The notes under the pieces: model-generated
What the model was told of the DNA's origin: nothing
The model's database searches: none
What the model saw: only the letters and a program-made list of their open reading frames with translations
Origin: Anatilimnocola aggregata
Lineage (GTDB): Bacteria > Planctomycetota > Planctomycetia > Pirellulales > Pirellulaceae
NCBI RefSeq assembly: GCF_007747655.1
Contig: NZ_CP036274.1
Coordinates: 6,696,001-6,760,000, forward strand
Length of the DNA stretch: 64,000 nt
Direction of reading: 5' to 3'
Part shown: positions 1-8,594 of the stretch, piece after piece
Numbering within the stretch: the stretch's first letter is position 1
How the letters are laid out: each line of letters opens with the position of its first letter
Made by a program: the position numbers and the translations under genes

Positions 1-547
1 CATTTTCGAGCACGTCTTGCCACCAGAGATTGTCATTGCTGGCGACACCCATGTGATTGGGAACGAAGTCGAGAATATGCCCCATGCCTGACTGGCGAAG
101 CGCGGCCACAAAGGCATCAAAATCCTGTTCGCTGCCGATCTCAGGGTTCAGCTGACCGTGATCGACGATGTCGTAGCCATGTTCGCTGCCAGTGACCGCT
201 TTAAGGTATGGCGAAGCATAGCAATGACTTACGCCGAGGCGTTGCAAGTAGGGAATAATCGCGGTGGCATCAGTGAAGCGAAACTTGTGATGCAACTGCA
301 AACGATAAGTCGCGGCGGGTTGCACTTGCTGCTGAGCCTGGCGCTCGGCAACCGCCATCCACTCGGCGGCGAGAAGACCTTCGGTATCTCCGGCAGCGGC
401 CAACGACATGTGAGGTTCTTTCTGCAATAACGACTCACTCGCTAAGTGCGAGGAATCTAGCGAGGCAATTAGCCTTGCCGACGGAGTTTCCTCCAGCAGT
501 TCAGAATTGGGAGAGAGAGTCTGTTCAGCAGCTGGCAGGGACGTCAT
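1..547 (-). CDS. treY: Malto-oligosyltrehalose synthase, N-terminal part
   Basis: Partial gene running off the left edge; 182 residues are visible. TreY rearranges the reducing end of maltooligosaccharides to a trehalosyl unit, the first step of the TreY/TreZ trehalose route, in the cytoplasm. The visible part carries the GH13 start typical of TreY: ATYRLQL near residue 79, YASPYLKA near 110, HGYDIVDH near 123 and FVPNHMGV near 161. The ATG at 547 has an AAGGAAGG Shine-Dalgarno about 10 bases upstream. About 75 residues precede the catalytic domain start, more than usual for the family; an internal Met at residue 47 would give a shorter form. TreZ or other trehalose genes are not visible here. 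The family call is firm; the exact start is less so. Confidence 0.88.
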   Translation of the reverse strand, partial: MTSLPAAEQTLSPNSELLEETPSARLIASLDSSHLASESLLQKEPHMSLAAAGDTEGLLAAEWMAVAERQAQQQVQPAATYRLQLHHKFRFTDATAIIPYLQRLGVSHCYASPYLKAVTGSEHGYDIVDHGQLNPEIGSEQDFDAFVAALRQSGMGHILDFVPNHMGVASNDNLWWQDVLEN

Positions 548-828
548 CGGCAATGCACCTTCCTTAACACTTCGAGCATTCAGCCACCAGCGGGTCGCAG
601 CTGCTGCAGGCCCTTGCAGCGCGCGGCGCTGCCGAGGGCAGAACTTCGCCGCCAGCAGAGCAAGCGGCATGCCGATGCGTCTTGCGACCCGAGGCACATG
701 TCGCAAGCCATTACACAGAAATAACTTACAAACACCGTGCCGGATTTGCAGATAGATTCGTTGAACGATTTGCAGCCAAGGTTCGGTCGAGGACGTTACA
801 CTGGAGGTCAAAACGGAAGAAGCCTACG

Positions 829-1626
829 ATGCCTTGGAATAGTTGGAAGAAATTGCCATTGCCGGTGATTGGCATGGTCCACTTGTGGCCACTCCCGGGC
901 ACGCCGCGGAGTGAATTGAGTCTGTTGGACATTCGCGATCAGGCGCTCCGCGATGCCGAAGCGCTTGTCAGCGGTGGCGTACACGGACTGATGATCGAAA
1001 ACTTTGGCGATACTCCGTTCGAGCCCGGCTGCGTGCCACCGGCGACCATTGCCCAATTGACCTGGCTACTCGCTGAGGTCAAACGTCTGGCCGCCACCAT
1101 TCCTTGCGGCGTGAATGTGCTGCGGAACGATGCCCTGGCTGCGCTCGCAGTGGCGGCCGCAGCGGGGGGCGAATTCATTCGCGTGAACGTGTTGACTGGC
1201 GCGCGCGTGACCGATCAAGGAATCATCCAAGGGCAAGCGCACGAGTTACTGCGTGAGCGAAAACGCTTGAATGCCGGGGCTATTCAAATCTGGGCTGATG
1301 TCGACGTCAAACATTCCGCTCCGCTCGCGCCACGCCCCATCAGCGACGAAGTCGGCGACCTCGTGTACCGCGCGCATGCCGATGCCGTGATCGTCACCGG
1401 TCGCAGCACCGGCGCTGCGACCAGCCTTGATGATTTGCAGCAAGTCATTACGGCTGCCGCAGGCAAGCCCGTAATCGTCGGCAGCGGCGTATCAGCCAGA
1501 AACATCGCCAATCTGCGCGGCAAAGCTGCGGCCGTCATTGTGGGCTCGTCGCTGAAAGTCGATGGCGTGGCGACGAACGGGGTCGATCCGCAGCGGGTAA
1601 AGGAACTGCTGAGTTTGCTCGCTTAA
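829..1626 (+). CDS. BtpA/SgcQ family TIM-barrel protein
   Basis: A 265-residue protein matching the BtpA family. Visible family features are PVIGMVHLWPLPG near the N-terminus, the VSGGVHGLMIENFGDTPF segment, the CGVNVLRND segment and a C-terminal VIVGSGVSARN phosphate-binding-like loop followed by VIVGSSLK. BtpA was named for a role in photosystem I accumulation in cyanobacteria; in other bacteria the substrate is unknown. The frame is open to 682, but the ATG at 829 gives the normal family start (MPWNSWKKLPLPVIGMVHL) and has GGAAGA eight bases upstream. The creatininase-family gene follows 141 bases downstream on the same strand, so the two may share a transcript. No photosynthesis genes are present, so a sugar or nucleoside-type role is more plausible, but this is inference. 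Confidence 0.85.
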   Translation: MPWNSWKKLPLPVIGMVHLWPLPGTPRSELSLLDIRDQALRDAEALVSGGVHGLMIENFGDTPFEPGCVPPATIAQLTWLLAEVKRLAATIPCGVNVLRNDALAALAVAAAAGGEFIRVNVLTGARVTDQGIIQGQAHELLRERKRLNAGAIQIWADVDVKHSAPLAPRPISDEVGDLVYRAHADAVIVTGRSTGAATSLDDLQQVITAAAGKPVIVGSGVSARNIANLRGKAAAVIVGSSLKVDGVATNGVDPQRVKELLSLLA

Positions 1627-1767
1627 GTTTCCGCGGGTGGCCGGAAAACACGAGAAAACTCGCAGTGAATGCCGCTCTTTCTTGTTACCGCCCCGTTCAT
1701 CCGTTAAGCTGCCACGCGGTTCGCTGCATTTCACTTCCCGCCTTCCCACCTCTGCCGGAGCCCGCCT

Positions 1768-2526
1768 GTGCTATTGGCTGAAATGAATTGGCCTGCTGTG
1801 GCCGCGTTGCCCAAGACGACGCCGGTCGTCATTCCCATCGCTGCCATCGAACAGCACGGCCATCATATGCCGGTGTTCACCGATAGCCTGCTGCTGGGCG
1901 AAGTCATTCGCCGGGCCCACGAGCAGTTGAAAACGAAAGTCCTGTTCACGCCCCTGATGTGGCTGGGCAATTCCGAACATCACATCGACTTTGCCGGCAC
2001 CATGACAGCTGCCCCGCGGGTTTATCTCGACCTGCTGAGCAATCTGATCGACAACATGATCACGCACGGCTTTCAGCGGATTGTGCTGGTCAACGGCCAC
2101 GGCGGCAATCACGTGCCCGGGCAACAGGTGGTCTTTGAACTGCGGCAGAAACATCGCCAGCGGAACGACCTGTTGCTTCTCAACGCCACCTATTGGCTGC
2201 TCGGTGGCAAACCCTACGAACTCGATTCCGCGCTCGAACAACGCCGCATGGGGCACGCCTGCGAATGGGAGACGTCGATGATGCTCCGCATTCGCCCAGA
2301 CCTGGTGACCGACCTGAACAAGACCGTGAACGTCGACTTCGGCAATCCCTTTGAGCCGGGGAGCCGCGGTTGGATCACAAAAGAACGAACCCCGACCGGA
2401 CACATTGGCGATCCGCGCAAGGCGACTGCCGAGAAAGGTGAAACGCTGTTCAGCGTGTTCACGGCAGACGTTGTTACCTATATCGAGCGGATGCTGGCCT
2501 GGGATGGCAAATCATGGAACGGTTAA
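1768..2526 (+). CDS. Creatininase family amidohydrolase
   Basis: A 252-residue metal-dependent hydrolase of the creatininase family (creatininase, MftE, ArfB-like enzymes), expected to open cyclic amides or formamides in the cytoplasm. Metal-ligand motifs are visible: the EQHGHHMPVFTDS segment near residue 28, NGHGGNH near 110 and a Glu in GHACEWETS near 170. The GTG start at 1768 has GGAG seven bases upstream. The 3' end overlaps the transporter gene by 13 bases, which implies translational coupling and suggests the transporter brings in the substrate. The true substrate cannot be read from the sequence. Confidence 0.88.
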   Translation: MLLAEMNWPAVAALPKTTPVVIPIAAIEQHGHHMPVFTDSLLLGEVIRRAHEQLKTKVLFTPLMWLGNSEHHIDFAGTMTAAPRVYLDLLSNLIDNMITHGFQRIVLVNGHGGNHVPGQQVVFELRQKHRQRNDLLLLNATYWLLGGKPYELDSALEQRRMGHACEWETSMMLRIRPDLVTDLNKTVNVDFGNPFEPGSRGWITKERTPTGHIGDPRKATAEKGETLFSVFTADVVTYIERMLAWDGKSWNG

Positions 2527-3851
2527 GCGACGATTCCACTCCAGCCCGGCCGGGCTATTGGAAGTGGACGATCTGCGGCATGTTGTTCTTGGCAACCATG
2601 CTGATGTATTTGGATCGCCAAACGCTGTCGGCCATGTCGAAGCGAATCATCGAAGAGTTTTCGCTCTCCAAAGAGCAGTACGGCATGCTCGAGTGGGGCT
2701 TTGGGCTGGCCTTTGCTGCCGGAGCCATCGTGAACGGTCTGCTGGCGGATCGGTTCAGTGTCCGTTGGCTCTATCCACTGGTGCTGATCGGCTGGTCACT
2801 GGCCGGTGTCGCCACCGCCTGGAGCGCCGAAATTGGCGCAGCACTGCTGCCGATTGTGGGAGACAATCACACCTGGCTCGGCATGACGGGCCAGAGTAGC
2901 GACGGCGGTTACCTGGGGTTATTCGTTTGCCGCGTACTGCTGGGCTTTTGCGAAGCGGGGCATTGGCCTTGCGCACTCATCACGACGCAAAGGTTGCTAT
3001 CGGGGGCCGATCGAACCTTGGGCAACAGCGTGCTGCAAAGCGGGGCTTCGGTCGGCGCTGTGCTCACTCCTCTCGCGGTGATGGTGATGCTTACCGAAGA
3101 CTCGTCCAGTTGGCGGCGGCCGTTCATTGTCATTGGCTTGTCCGGTATGACTTGGGTCATTCCCTGGCTGCTTTTGGTGCGCGATTCTGACCTGCGCTTG
3201 AAAGCGGCCCCAGCGCCAGCCAGCGGTGAGACTGCGCCACCGATCTGGACGCGTGCTATCTTTTTGAAGATCGCCGTGCTTCTCTCGATTGTGGTGACCA
3301 TCAACATGACCTGGCAGTATTTGCGCGTGTGGATGCCACTGTTGCTGCAAGAAGAGCACAAGTACAGCGAGACGTTCATGTTCTATTTCATCATGGCGTT
3401 CTACCTGGTGGCCGACGTCGGCTGCATCGCCGCTGGGGCAGCGGTGAAAGGTCTGGCCGGGGGCTGGCTATCGCTCAATCGCGCTCGTTTGGCGGTCTTC
3501 GCGGTCTGTACAGCCGGAGCGATGCTGACGGCCGTGGCTGCGAAAATGCCCGCCGGCCCCATATTGCTCGCCGTGTTTTTGATCATCGCCGCTGGCACGC
3601 TCGGCTTGTTCCCGGTGTACTACTCCCTTTCGCAGGAACTCTCGACCCGCCGACTAGGAATGGTGACTGGCGTGTTCGGTGCCACGACGTGGATCATCAC
3701 GTCGGTCATGCAGCCCATCGTGGGGCGCAGCATCGATGTTTCGCACTCGTACGCGACCGGCCTGTTTTGGGCCGGCCAAGTGCCGCTCATCGGCTGCTTG
3801 GCGCTCGCGCTGCTGTGGCCAGACTCGCCGGAAGAGAAGTCCGTGGGATAG
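2514..3851 (+). CDS. MFS transporter, hexuronate/anion-cation symporter type
   Basis: A 445-residue inner-membrane transporter with about twelve hydrophobic segments. The first loop carries YLDRQTLSAMSKRI and the loop after helix 2 has LADRFSVRW, as in the ACS (anion:cation symporter) branch that includes hexuronate and glucarate permeases. The gene starts inside the creatininase-family gene (13-base overlap), so the two are probably cotranslated. Its TAG stop (3849-3851) lies inside a palindromic intergenic repeat. Substrate is inferred only by family; a sugar acid or small carboxylate is likely. Confidence 0.85.
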   Translation: MERLSDDSTPARPGYWKWTICGMLFLATMLMYLDRQTLSAMSKRIIEEFSLSKEQYGMLEWGFGLAFAAGAIVNGLLADRFSVRWLYPLVLIGWSLAGVATAWSAEIGAALLPIVGDNHTWLGMTGQSSDGGYLGLFVCRVLLGFCEAGHWPCALITTQRLLSGADRTLGNSVLQSGASVGAVLTPLAVMVMLTEDSSSWRRPFIVIGLSGMTWVIPWLLLVRDSDLRLKAAPAPASGETAPPIWTRAIFLKIAVLLSIVVTINMTWQYLRVWMPLLLQEEHKYSETFMFYFIMAFYLVADVGCIAAGAAVKGLAGGWLSLNRARLAVFAVCTAGAMLTAVAAKMPAGPILLAVFLIIAAGTLGLFPVYYSLSQELSTRRLGMVTGVFGATTWIITSVMQPIVGRSIDVSHSYATGLFWAGQVPLIGCLALALLWPDSPEEKSVG

Positions 3852-3906
3852 GCTTCTAGCCTGTCGTATCTGTTCGCTGCTCACACAGGCTGGAAGCCTA
3901 TGCCAC
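3843..3906. repeat. REP-like palindrome, family A, copy 1
   Basis: Imperfect inverted repeat whose arms read GTGGGATAGGCTTCTAGCC and, on the other side, GGCTGGAAGCCTATGCCAC, separated by about 25 bases. It lies between the convergent MFS and DUF1501 genes and includes the MFS stop codon. A second copy is at 59750-59814. Between convergent genes it could act as a bidirectional transcript end, but neither side has a T-run. Confidence 0.8.
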
Positions 3907-3908
3907 GT

Positions 3909-5315
3909 TTAAGTTAACCCGGTGATGGGCTTCGGGGTGGTAATGGCGCGGACCAGATCTTGTGGCATGCCGGTCATGAGGCGAACCTGACCCAAATCGA
4001 ACAAGCTATGCATGACGGTGGCCAGCAGGTTATCGAGTTCCTGCGGTTCGGTGTGTGGCTCGCCCGCATCGTCGGTGCTCTGACCGATAACCTGGCCCAT
4101 ATTCAGCCCGCCACCGCTCAATAGCAGTGGCGACAAGCCACCCCAGTGATCGCGACCGCCGTTCTTATTGATTCGCGGCGTGCGCCCCATTTCGCCACAT
4201 ACGACTACGAGCACTTTCTCGCTCAGCCCGCGCTCGTGCAAATCGTCGATCAAGGCCGAGAGAGCGTAATCGAGCGGGTTGCCCATGTATTGCATCCCCT
4301 CTTCCACGCCCGTGTTGTTCACATCCGCGTGCATGTCCCAGACAAAGTTGGTGGTGACCGTGACGAACCCGCAGCCCGTTTCGCACAGGCGGCGAGCCAG
4401 CAGCAAGAGTTTGCCCAGCGACTTGGCGTTGTCGACGTAGTTGTTGTAGTTCTTCCACTTGGGGTTGATCTGATTGGGACGAACGAGTGGGGCCGTATCG
4501 TAACGGGCCACCGTCTTGGCATCTTCGGTTGAAAGGTCGAAGGCCTTGGCAATGCCGCCGAGTACGGTTTGAAAGGCCTGCTGCTGCAGACGATCGGCCC
4601 CGAGCAGGTTGCCGTCTGAATCGAGCCCGCGTTGCAAGCGATCGAGTCCAGCAAGAAGATTGCGACGATCTTCGACGCGATCGCGCGACAGTCGCAGTTC
4701 GAGGTCTTTCTGAAAGTTCCCTTCGCCACCTGGGGAGAACGGCGCGTAGGCAGTTCCCAGGCTACCGGTCGAGGCAAACTTGCCGAACTTATTCTGTTCC
4801 GCTTGCGTGCTGGGGTCGACGGCCCGAGGAAACAGCGCCGCGTTCATCGGCATGCCAGTGACCGGATGATTGGTTCCCGCAATGCGCGAGTAGAGCGAAC
4901 CCATGTTCGCCCCCATCGTGTGCTTGCCGACGATGGGCTTGATATCGTGATTGGCATCGCCCGTGCGGAACGAGCGGACGATGCTGAACTTGTCGTTCAT
5001 GCTCGCCAGCCGGCTAAACGTGCTGCCGAAGGTAATGCCGGGCAACTTGGTCGAGATTTCGCCGGTCGCGCTGCGCACGCCAGCGGGAGCGGTCATCTTG
5101 GGATCGAACGTTTCGATCTGGCTCGGCCCGCCATGCAGGAAGACAAAGATCACTGAACGATCGCGGAGCCCCTTCGCCTTGGAGTTAGCCGAGCCGGCCA
5201 GTGCTTCACGCTGGGCGAGCAACTGCGGCAGTGTTAGTCCACCGAGCGCGAGGCCGCCAACGCGGAGGAAGTCACGGCGTCCGAAGCGCGAATTTCCATC
5301 ATGAAAGGTGAGCAT
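3909..5315 (-). CDS. DUF1501 protein with Tat signal (upstream-paired copy 1)
   Basis: A 468-residue exported protein of the DUF1501 family (alkaline-phosphatase/sulfatase-like fold), very abundant in planctomycetes and usually encoded beside DUF1549 cytochrome-like proteins. A twin-arginine leader (RRDFLRVGG near residue 13, then a hydrophobic stretch and an Ala-rich cleavage region) predicts Tat export. Family motifs are HGGPSQIETFD near residue 60 and GEMGRTPRI near 370 followed by GGRDHWGG. It lies 48 bases downstream of a second, different DUF1501 gene on the same strand, an unusual tandem without a DUF1549 gene next to it in the window. Biochemical activity of the family is not established. 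Confidence 0.87.
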   Translation of the reverse strand: MLTFHDGNSRFGRRDFLRVGGLALGGLTLPQLLAQREALAGSANSKAKGLRDRSVIFVFLHGGPSQIETFDPKMTAPAGVRSATGEISTKLPGITFGSTFSRLASMNDKFSIVRSFRTGDANHDIKPIVGKHTMGANMGSLYSRIAGTNHPVTGMPMNAALFPRAVDPSTQAEQNKFGKFASTGSLGTAYAPFSPGGEGNFQKDLELRLSRDRVEDRRNLLAGLDRLQRGLDSDGNLLGADRLQQQAFQTVLGGIAKAFDLSTEDAKTVARYDTAPLVRPNQINPKWKNYNNYVDNAKSLGKLLLLARRLCETGCGFVTVTTNFVWDMHADVNNTGVEEGMQYMGNPLDYALSALIDDLHERGLSEKVLVVVCGEMGRTPRINKNGGRDHWGGLSPLLLSGGGLNMGQVIGQSTDDAGEPHTEPQELDNLLATVMHSLFDLGQVRLMTGMPQDLVRAITTPKPITGLT

Positions 5316-5363
5316 GACTAAGCTTCCTAAAAACGAACCAAGGCGGGCGAAGGAGAGGCGGGA

Positions 5364-6818
5364 CTAACCAAACAGTTCTTCAAGCGGGCAGCCACCGTCC
5401 ACGATGGGTACCGGGCGACCTTGCATATCGGCGAGTTGCATGTGCGGATCAATGCCGAGCGCGGTGTAGATAGTCGCGGCCAGATCTTCCGGCGTGACAG
5501 GCTTATCGATGGGGTAGGCTGCGTCTTTGTCGCTGCTGCCGTAGACGATGCCGCGCTTGATGCCGCCTCCGGCAAGGACTGCGGGGAACAGCGTACTCCA
5601 GTGACTGCGGCCCCACGTGGCGTTGGCTTGCGGCGTGCGCCCCATTTCGCCCATGCAGACGACCAGCGTTTCGTCGAGCATCCCGCGATCTTTCAGGTCC
5701 TCGACTAGCGATGCGAGCGCGTTGTCGAGCGAAGGAAGCAAATGTTTTTTTACGTCGTTGCTGGACGAGTGCGAGTCCCAGCTTTGGCCATCACAGGCAT
5801 CGAAATGAACTGTGACAAAGCGAGTGCCCGCCTCGACCAGGCGGCGCGCCATCAGCGTCGATTGACCGAACAGATTGCGGCCGTAACGATCGCGCAGGTC
5901 GGGGTTTTCTTCGGTCAGGTTCAGAGCTTTGCGCGTGGCGGAAGAAGTGGCCAGCGACCAGGCCCGTTGTTGCAACCGATCCCAGGCGGCGATGCCGGCG
6001 TGGTGATCGAGTTGGCGTAGCGAATCGTCGAATTGGCTCACGAGGGTTTGTCGTTTTTCCAAACGATCGAGCGTGATTCCTTCGGGCAGCGAGAGCCCTT
6101 GGATCTCGTATTTGAGTTCGTCGTCCGTGCAAGCGCGGAAGTAAGGATTGTCCTTGGCTGACCGCTTGGTGATGTTCGTCGTCAGGCCGTCGTAGCCACG
6201 CCCGAGCCAGCCGCCATATTCGCCCGGCCGGCGCAGTTGCGACGAGAACTCTTGCAACTTGCCGAGAAAATTCGGCAGCACCGCATAGTTCGGCAGTTCG
6301 CTCGGCTTGGCACCAGCCCGGTGCTGTTCGACATACTCCGTTACCGAGCCCATGGACGGCCAGTCCCGATTGGTGGCATTGAAGCCACCACCCAAGGGAA
6401 CTTGCCACCGATGGCCCGTTTGAATGTAGTGCCCACCCCCGCTGTGATCATTGTAGTTGTGGGTCATCGTGCGGATGACGCACAGTTGGTCGGTAATGCC
6501 CGCCACGCGCGGCAGGTGCTCGCTGATGCGCAGATCCGGCGTGCGGCAGGCGATGGGCATGAAGGGGCCGCGAATCTTCGCCGGCGCGTCGGGCTTGCAG
6601 TCGAATGTTTCCAGTTGGCTGGGACCACCAAACAGGAACATGAAGATTACGGACTTGGCCCGCGGCTTCAGTTTGGAGGTTGATGGTGCCAGCTGTTCCG
6701 CGGCCATGACATTGGCTAGCGACAGGCCCAACAGCCCCGAGCCAGCAGCTTGGAGCGCAGTGCGACGCGTGACGCGATTGCAGGCGGTAGGGGGCGAGTT
6801 TCCCAGCAAGTTCAGCAT
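5364..6818 (-). CDS. DUF1501 protein with Tat-like signal (copy 2)
   Basis: A 484-residue DUF1501 protein. The leader holds TRRTALQAAG followed by a hydrophobic segment, a Tat-like signal. GGPSQLETFD near residue 63, HGY-like TGHRWQVP region, and GEMGRTPQAN near 385 with GRSHWS are the family landmarks. The open frame extends to a TTG at 6836, but the ATG at 6818 has a GTGAGG Shine-Dalgarno and begins at a usual position. It precedes the DUF1501 gene at 3909-5315 with a 48-base gap and is probably cotranscribed with it. The two proteins are clearly different, so this is not a recent duplication. Confidence 0.86.
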   Translation of the reverse strand: MLNLLGNSPPTACNRVTRRTALQAAGSGLLGLSLANVMAAEQLAPSTSKLKPRAKSVIFMFLFGGPSQLETFDCKPDAPAKIRGPFMPIACRTPDLRISEHLPRVAGITDQLCVIRTMTHNYNDHSGGGHYIQTGHRWQVPLGGGFNATNRDWPSMGSVTEYVEQHRAGAKPSELPNYAVLPNFLGKLQEFSSQLRRPGEYGGWLGRGYDGLTTNITKRSAKDNPYFRACTDDELKYEIQGLSLPEGITLDRLEKRQTLVSQFDDSLRQLDHHAGIAAWDRLQQRAWSLATSSATRKALNLTEENPDLRDRYGRNLFGQSTLMARRLVEAGTRFVTVHFDACDGQSWDSHSSSNDVKKHLLPSLDNALASLVEDLKDRGMLDETLVVCMGEMGRTPQANATWGRSHWSTLFPAVLAGGGIKRGIVYGSSDKDAAYPIDKPVTPEDLAATIYTALGIDPHMQLADMQGRPVPIVDGGCPLEELFG

Positions 6819-7112
6819 TGGTCGCCTCACAGGCAAGGTGGCGGGGCGGGCATTAGTACAAAGTATCGGCCACCGCTGATGTATGCAAGAGAATTCTCGT
6901 TGCCCGAGCCCGATTAACCCGCCCTAAAGTGAAGTGAAATCGGTGGTTGAGTCACTTGGCCACGTTTCCGATGAATTCGCACGCAGCAGTGCTGGTTTTG
7001 ATTTTGAACTGCTAGATTTGCTGACGTTGGCCTAAAAGTCCTCCGGACTCCAGACGAGGGCGTCCCGGAAACATCGGTCAGGTTGGTGCTGACTGCCAAC
7101 CAACTCGCGCAG

Positions 7113-7544
7113 CTACTGCGGCGCGGGCTTGCCGACTTCGAAATCCTTTACCGTCTTTTCGAGTGGAAATTCGACGGTCGTTTCGTAGGGCTCAAAGAGT
7201 GGCTGACCATCGGCAAGCGTTTCTCCCTCGATGGTTGCGGGCACGCCATCGGTGCCAACGATGCGAACTTTATAGGCTCCGCCGACAACGCCCTGCTCGA
7301 GTGTCGTATCGTACTTACCATTGACGATCTCGGCACCGCCACCGGGACCGCTATTGCCTTGCTCGATGCTCGGCTCGAGCGTGATGAACCCCTTGGGAAC
7401 GGGCTTACGATTGAAGGTAACCGTACCCGAAACCGGATATCGCTTCGGCCCACTTTGACTGGGTCCGCAGCCCGCTACGACGAACAGCAGTGCTAGGCCC
7501 GCGATGATTCCCTGCGGAACGCGAAACGATCGATCCACGCTCAC
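7113..7544 (-). CDS. Lipoprotein with carboxypeptidase-regulatory-like fold
   Basis: A 143-residue secreted lipoprotein. The leader is hydrophobic and ends in the lipobox VVAGC, so the mature protein starts at Cys near residue 26. The body (YPVSGTVTFNRKPVPKGFITLEP, then GKYDTTLEQGVVGGAYKVRI split in two strands) resembles the small transthyretin-like or carboxypeptidase-regulatory beta-sandwich proteins found beside DUF1559 genes in planctomycetes. The GTG start overlaps the stop of the DUF1559 gene in GTGA, and AGGAGG lies nine bases upstream inside that gene, so it is translationally coupled. Function unknown; surface or periplasm location is inferred. Confidence 0.8.
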   Translation of the reverse strand: MSVDRSFRVPQGIIAGLALLFVVAGCGPSQSGPKRYPVSGTVTFNRKPVPKGFITLEPSIEQGNSGPGGGAEIVNGKYDTTLEQGVVGGAYKVRIVGTDGVPATIEGETLADGQPLFEPYETTVEFPLEKTVKDFEVGKPAPQ

Positions 7545-8443
7545 TGCTGGAATCCTCCTGACGGGAGACCGTCGTCGCGTTGAGCGAGTTGGCGATACAT
7601 CGAAAGATCGATATTCTGCGAGACAAAATGGACGGAGCCATCGAGCATCGCAAAACCAGCTCCGCCGGGATGATGGCTGCTGAACCCGCGCGTATCGTGA
7701 ATGCCTTGGTTCTTGTGCAGATTGATCGCGTCCTGAGCACCAGCCAGGTTGCGCGTGTAGGCACAGCCATCTTGTTTCGCACTGGCCGCCCAAGCAGCGT
7801 TGCCATAACGCGACTCGCCAAGCAGAAAGACATTAGCGGAACCATCGGTGGCGTTGCGAAAGCCAAGCTTCGAGCCGCCGAAGAGCATGCCGGTCACATA
7901 CATGCCCCGCTCGTTTGCCGGGCTACAACTGGAGTTGCCACAGTCGGGAGCAGAGCCGCCACCTTGCACGCCAAAGTAGCTATTCAACTGCTTGTTCTTA
8001 ACGAACCGAATGTCGCTGGGGCACTGATACATCTTGAGCGGAACGACCACGGCACCATTCGCGGCTGCCATTTGATTGCTAACGTCTTGAAACACGACGT
8101 TGAAGTCAAAGCGCGAGTGCATCGTCGCTTGTTCGCTGTAAGGCAGAATCAAGACCGTGAATGGCGCTCCCTGCACGCCGCCAGTTCGGCACCAGGTGGA
8201 ATTGGTCGAAACGCCGGGATTGCTGGAGATATAACCGGGAGGCAGATACAGGAACGTATCGTGATAGTTATGAATCGCCAGAGCGAGTTGCTTGAAGTTG
8301 TTCTTGCAGTGCGTGCGACGGGCCGCTTCGCGAGCGGCCTGCACGGCTGGCAGGAGCAGTGCCACCAAGACGCCGATAATGGCAATCACTACGAGCAGCA
8401 CAACGAGCGTGAAGCCCGTGGGTCGACGAATACGTGCTGCCAT
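7541..8443 (-). CDS. DUF1559 protein with type IV pilin-like leader
   Basis: A 300-residue protein of the DUF1559 family, hugely expanded in planctomycetes. The N-terminus is a prepilin-type leader: GFTLVVLLVVIAIIGVL, where the usual Glu at position 5 of the mature helix is replaced by Val. HCKNNFKQLALAIHNYHD and the C-terminal H-X9-DGSVHF signature (GFSSHHPGG then MLDGSVHF) are the family landmarks. Cysteines in the middle (CPSD, CGNSSC) suggest disulfides outside the cytoplasm. The ATG at 8443 was preferred to a TTG nine bases upstream. Expected to be processed by prepilin peptidase and to sit in the cell envelope; no pilus machinery is nearby. Confidence 0.87.
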   Translation of the reverse strand: MAARIRRPTGFTLVVLLVVIAIIGVLVALLLPAVQAAREAARRTHCKNNFKQLALAIHNYHDTFLYLPPGYISSNPGVSTNSTWCRTGGVQGAPFTVLILPYSEQATMHSRFDFNVVFQDVSNQMAAANGAVVVPLKMYQCPSDIRFVKNKQLNSYFGVQGGGSAPDCGNSSCSPANERGMYVTGMLFGGSKLGFRNATDGSANVFLLGESRYGNAAWAASAKQDGCAYTRNLAGAQDAINLHKNQGIHDTRGFSSHHPGGAGFAMLDGSVHFVSQNIDLSMYRQLAQRDDGLPSGGFQQ

Positions 8444-8594
8444 GACGAGCAATCCAGCTGGGGAGGGTTACAGCTTTGAGTTTCAGCTCTTGCGCGATCT
8501 ATTTTAGCCACAGAAGATCGAGTGCCCACCGCTATATCGGGTGACAGGCTTGCGAATTGCCGCAAATTCTCGCCAGAAAATCGCTGCTTCAATT

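Noticed and set aside
1771-2403. 210-residue minus-strand frame opposite the creatininase-family gene
   Set aside because: The plus frame has clear metal-ligand motifs and a Shine-Dalgarno.
6914-7099. 61-residue minus-strand frame upstream of the DUF1501 gene
   Set aside because: No ribosome site and no family; reads like random intergenic.
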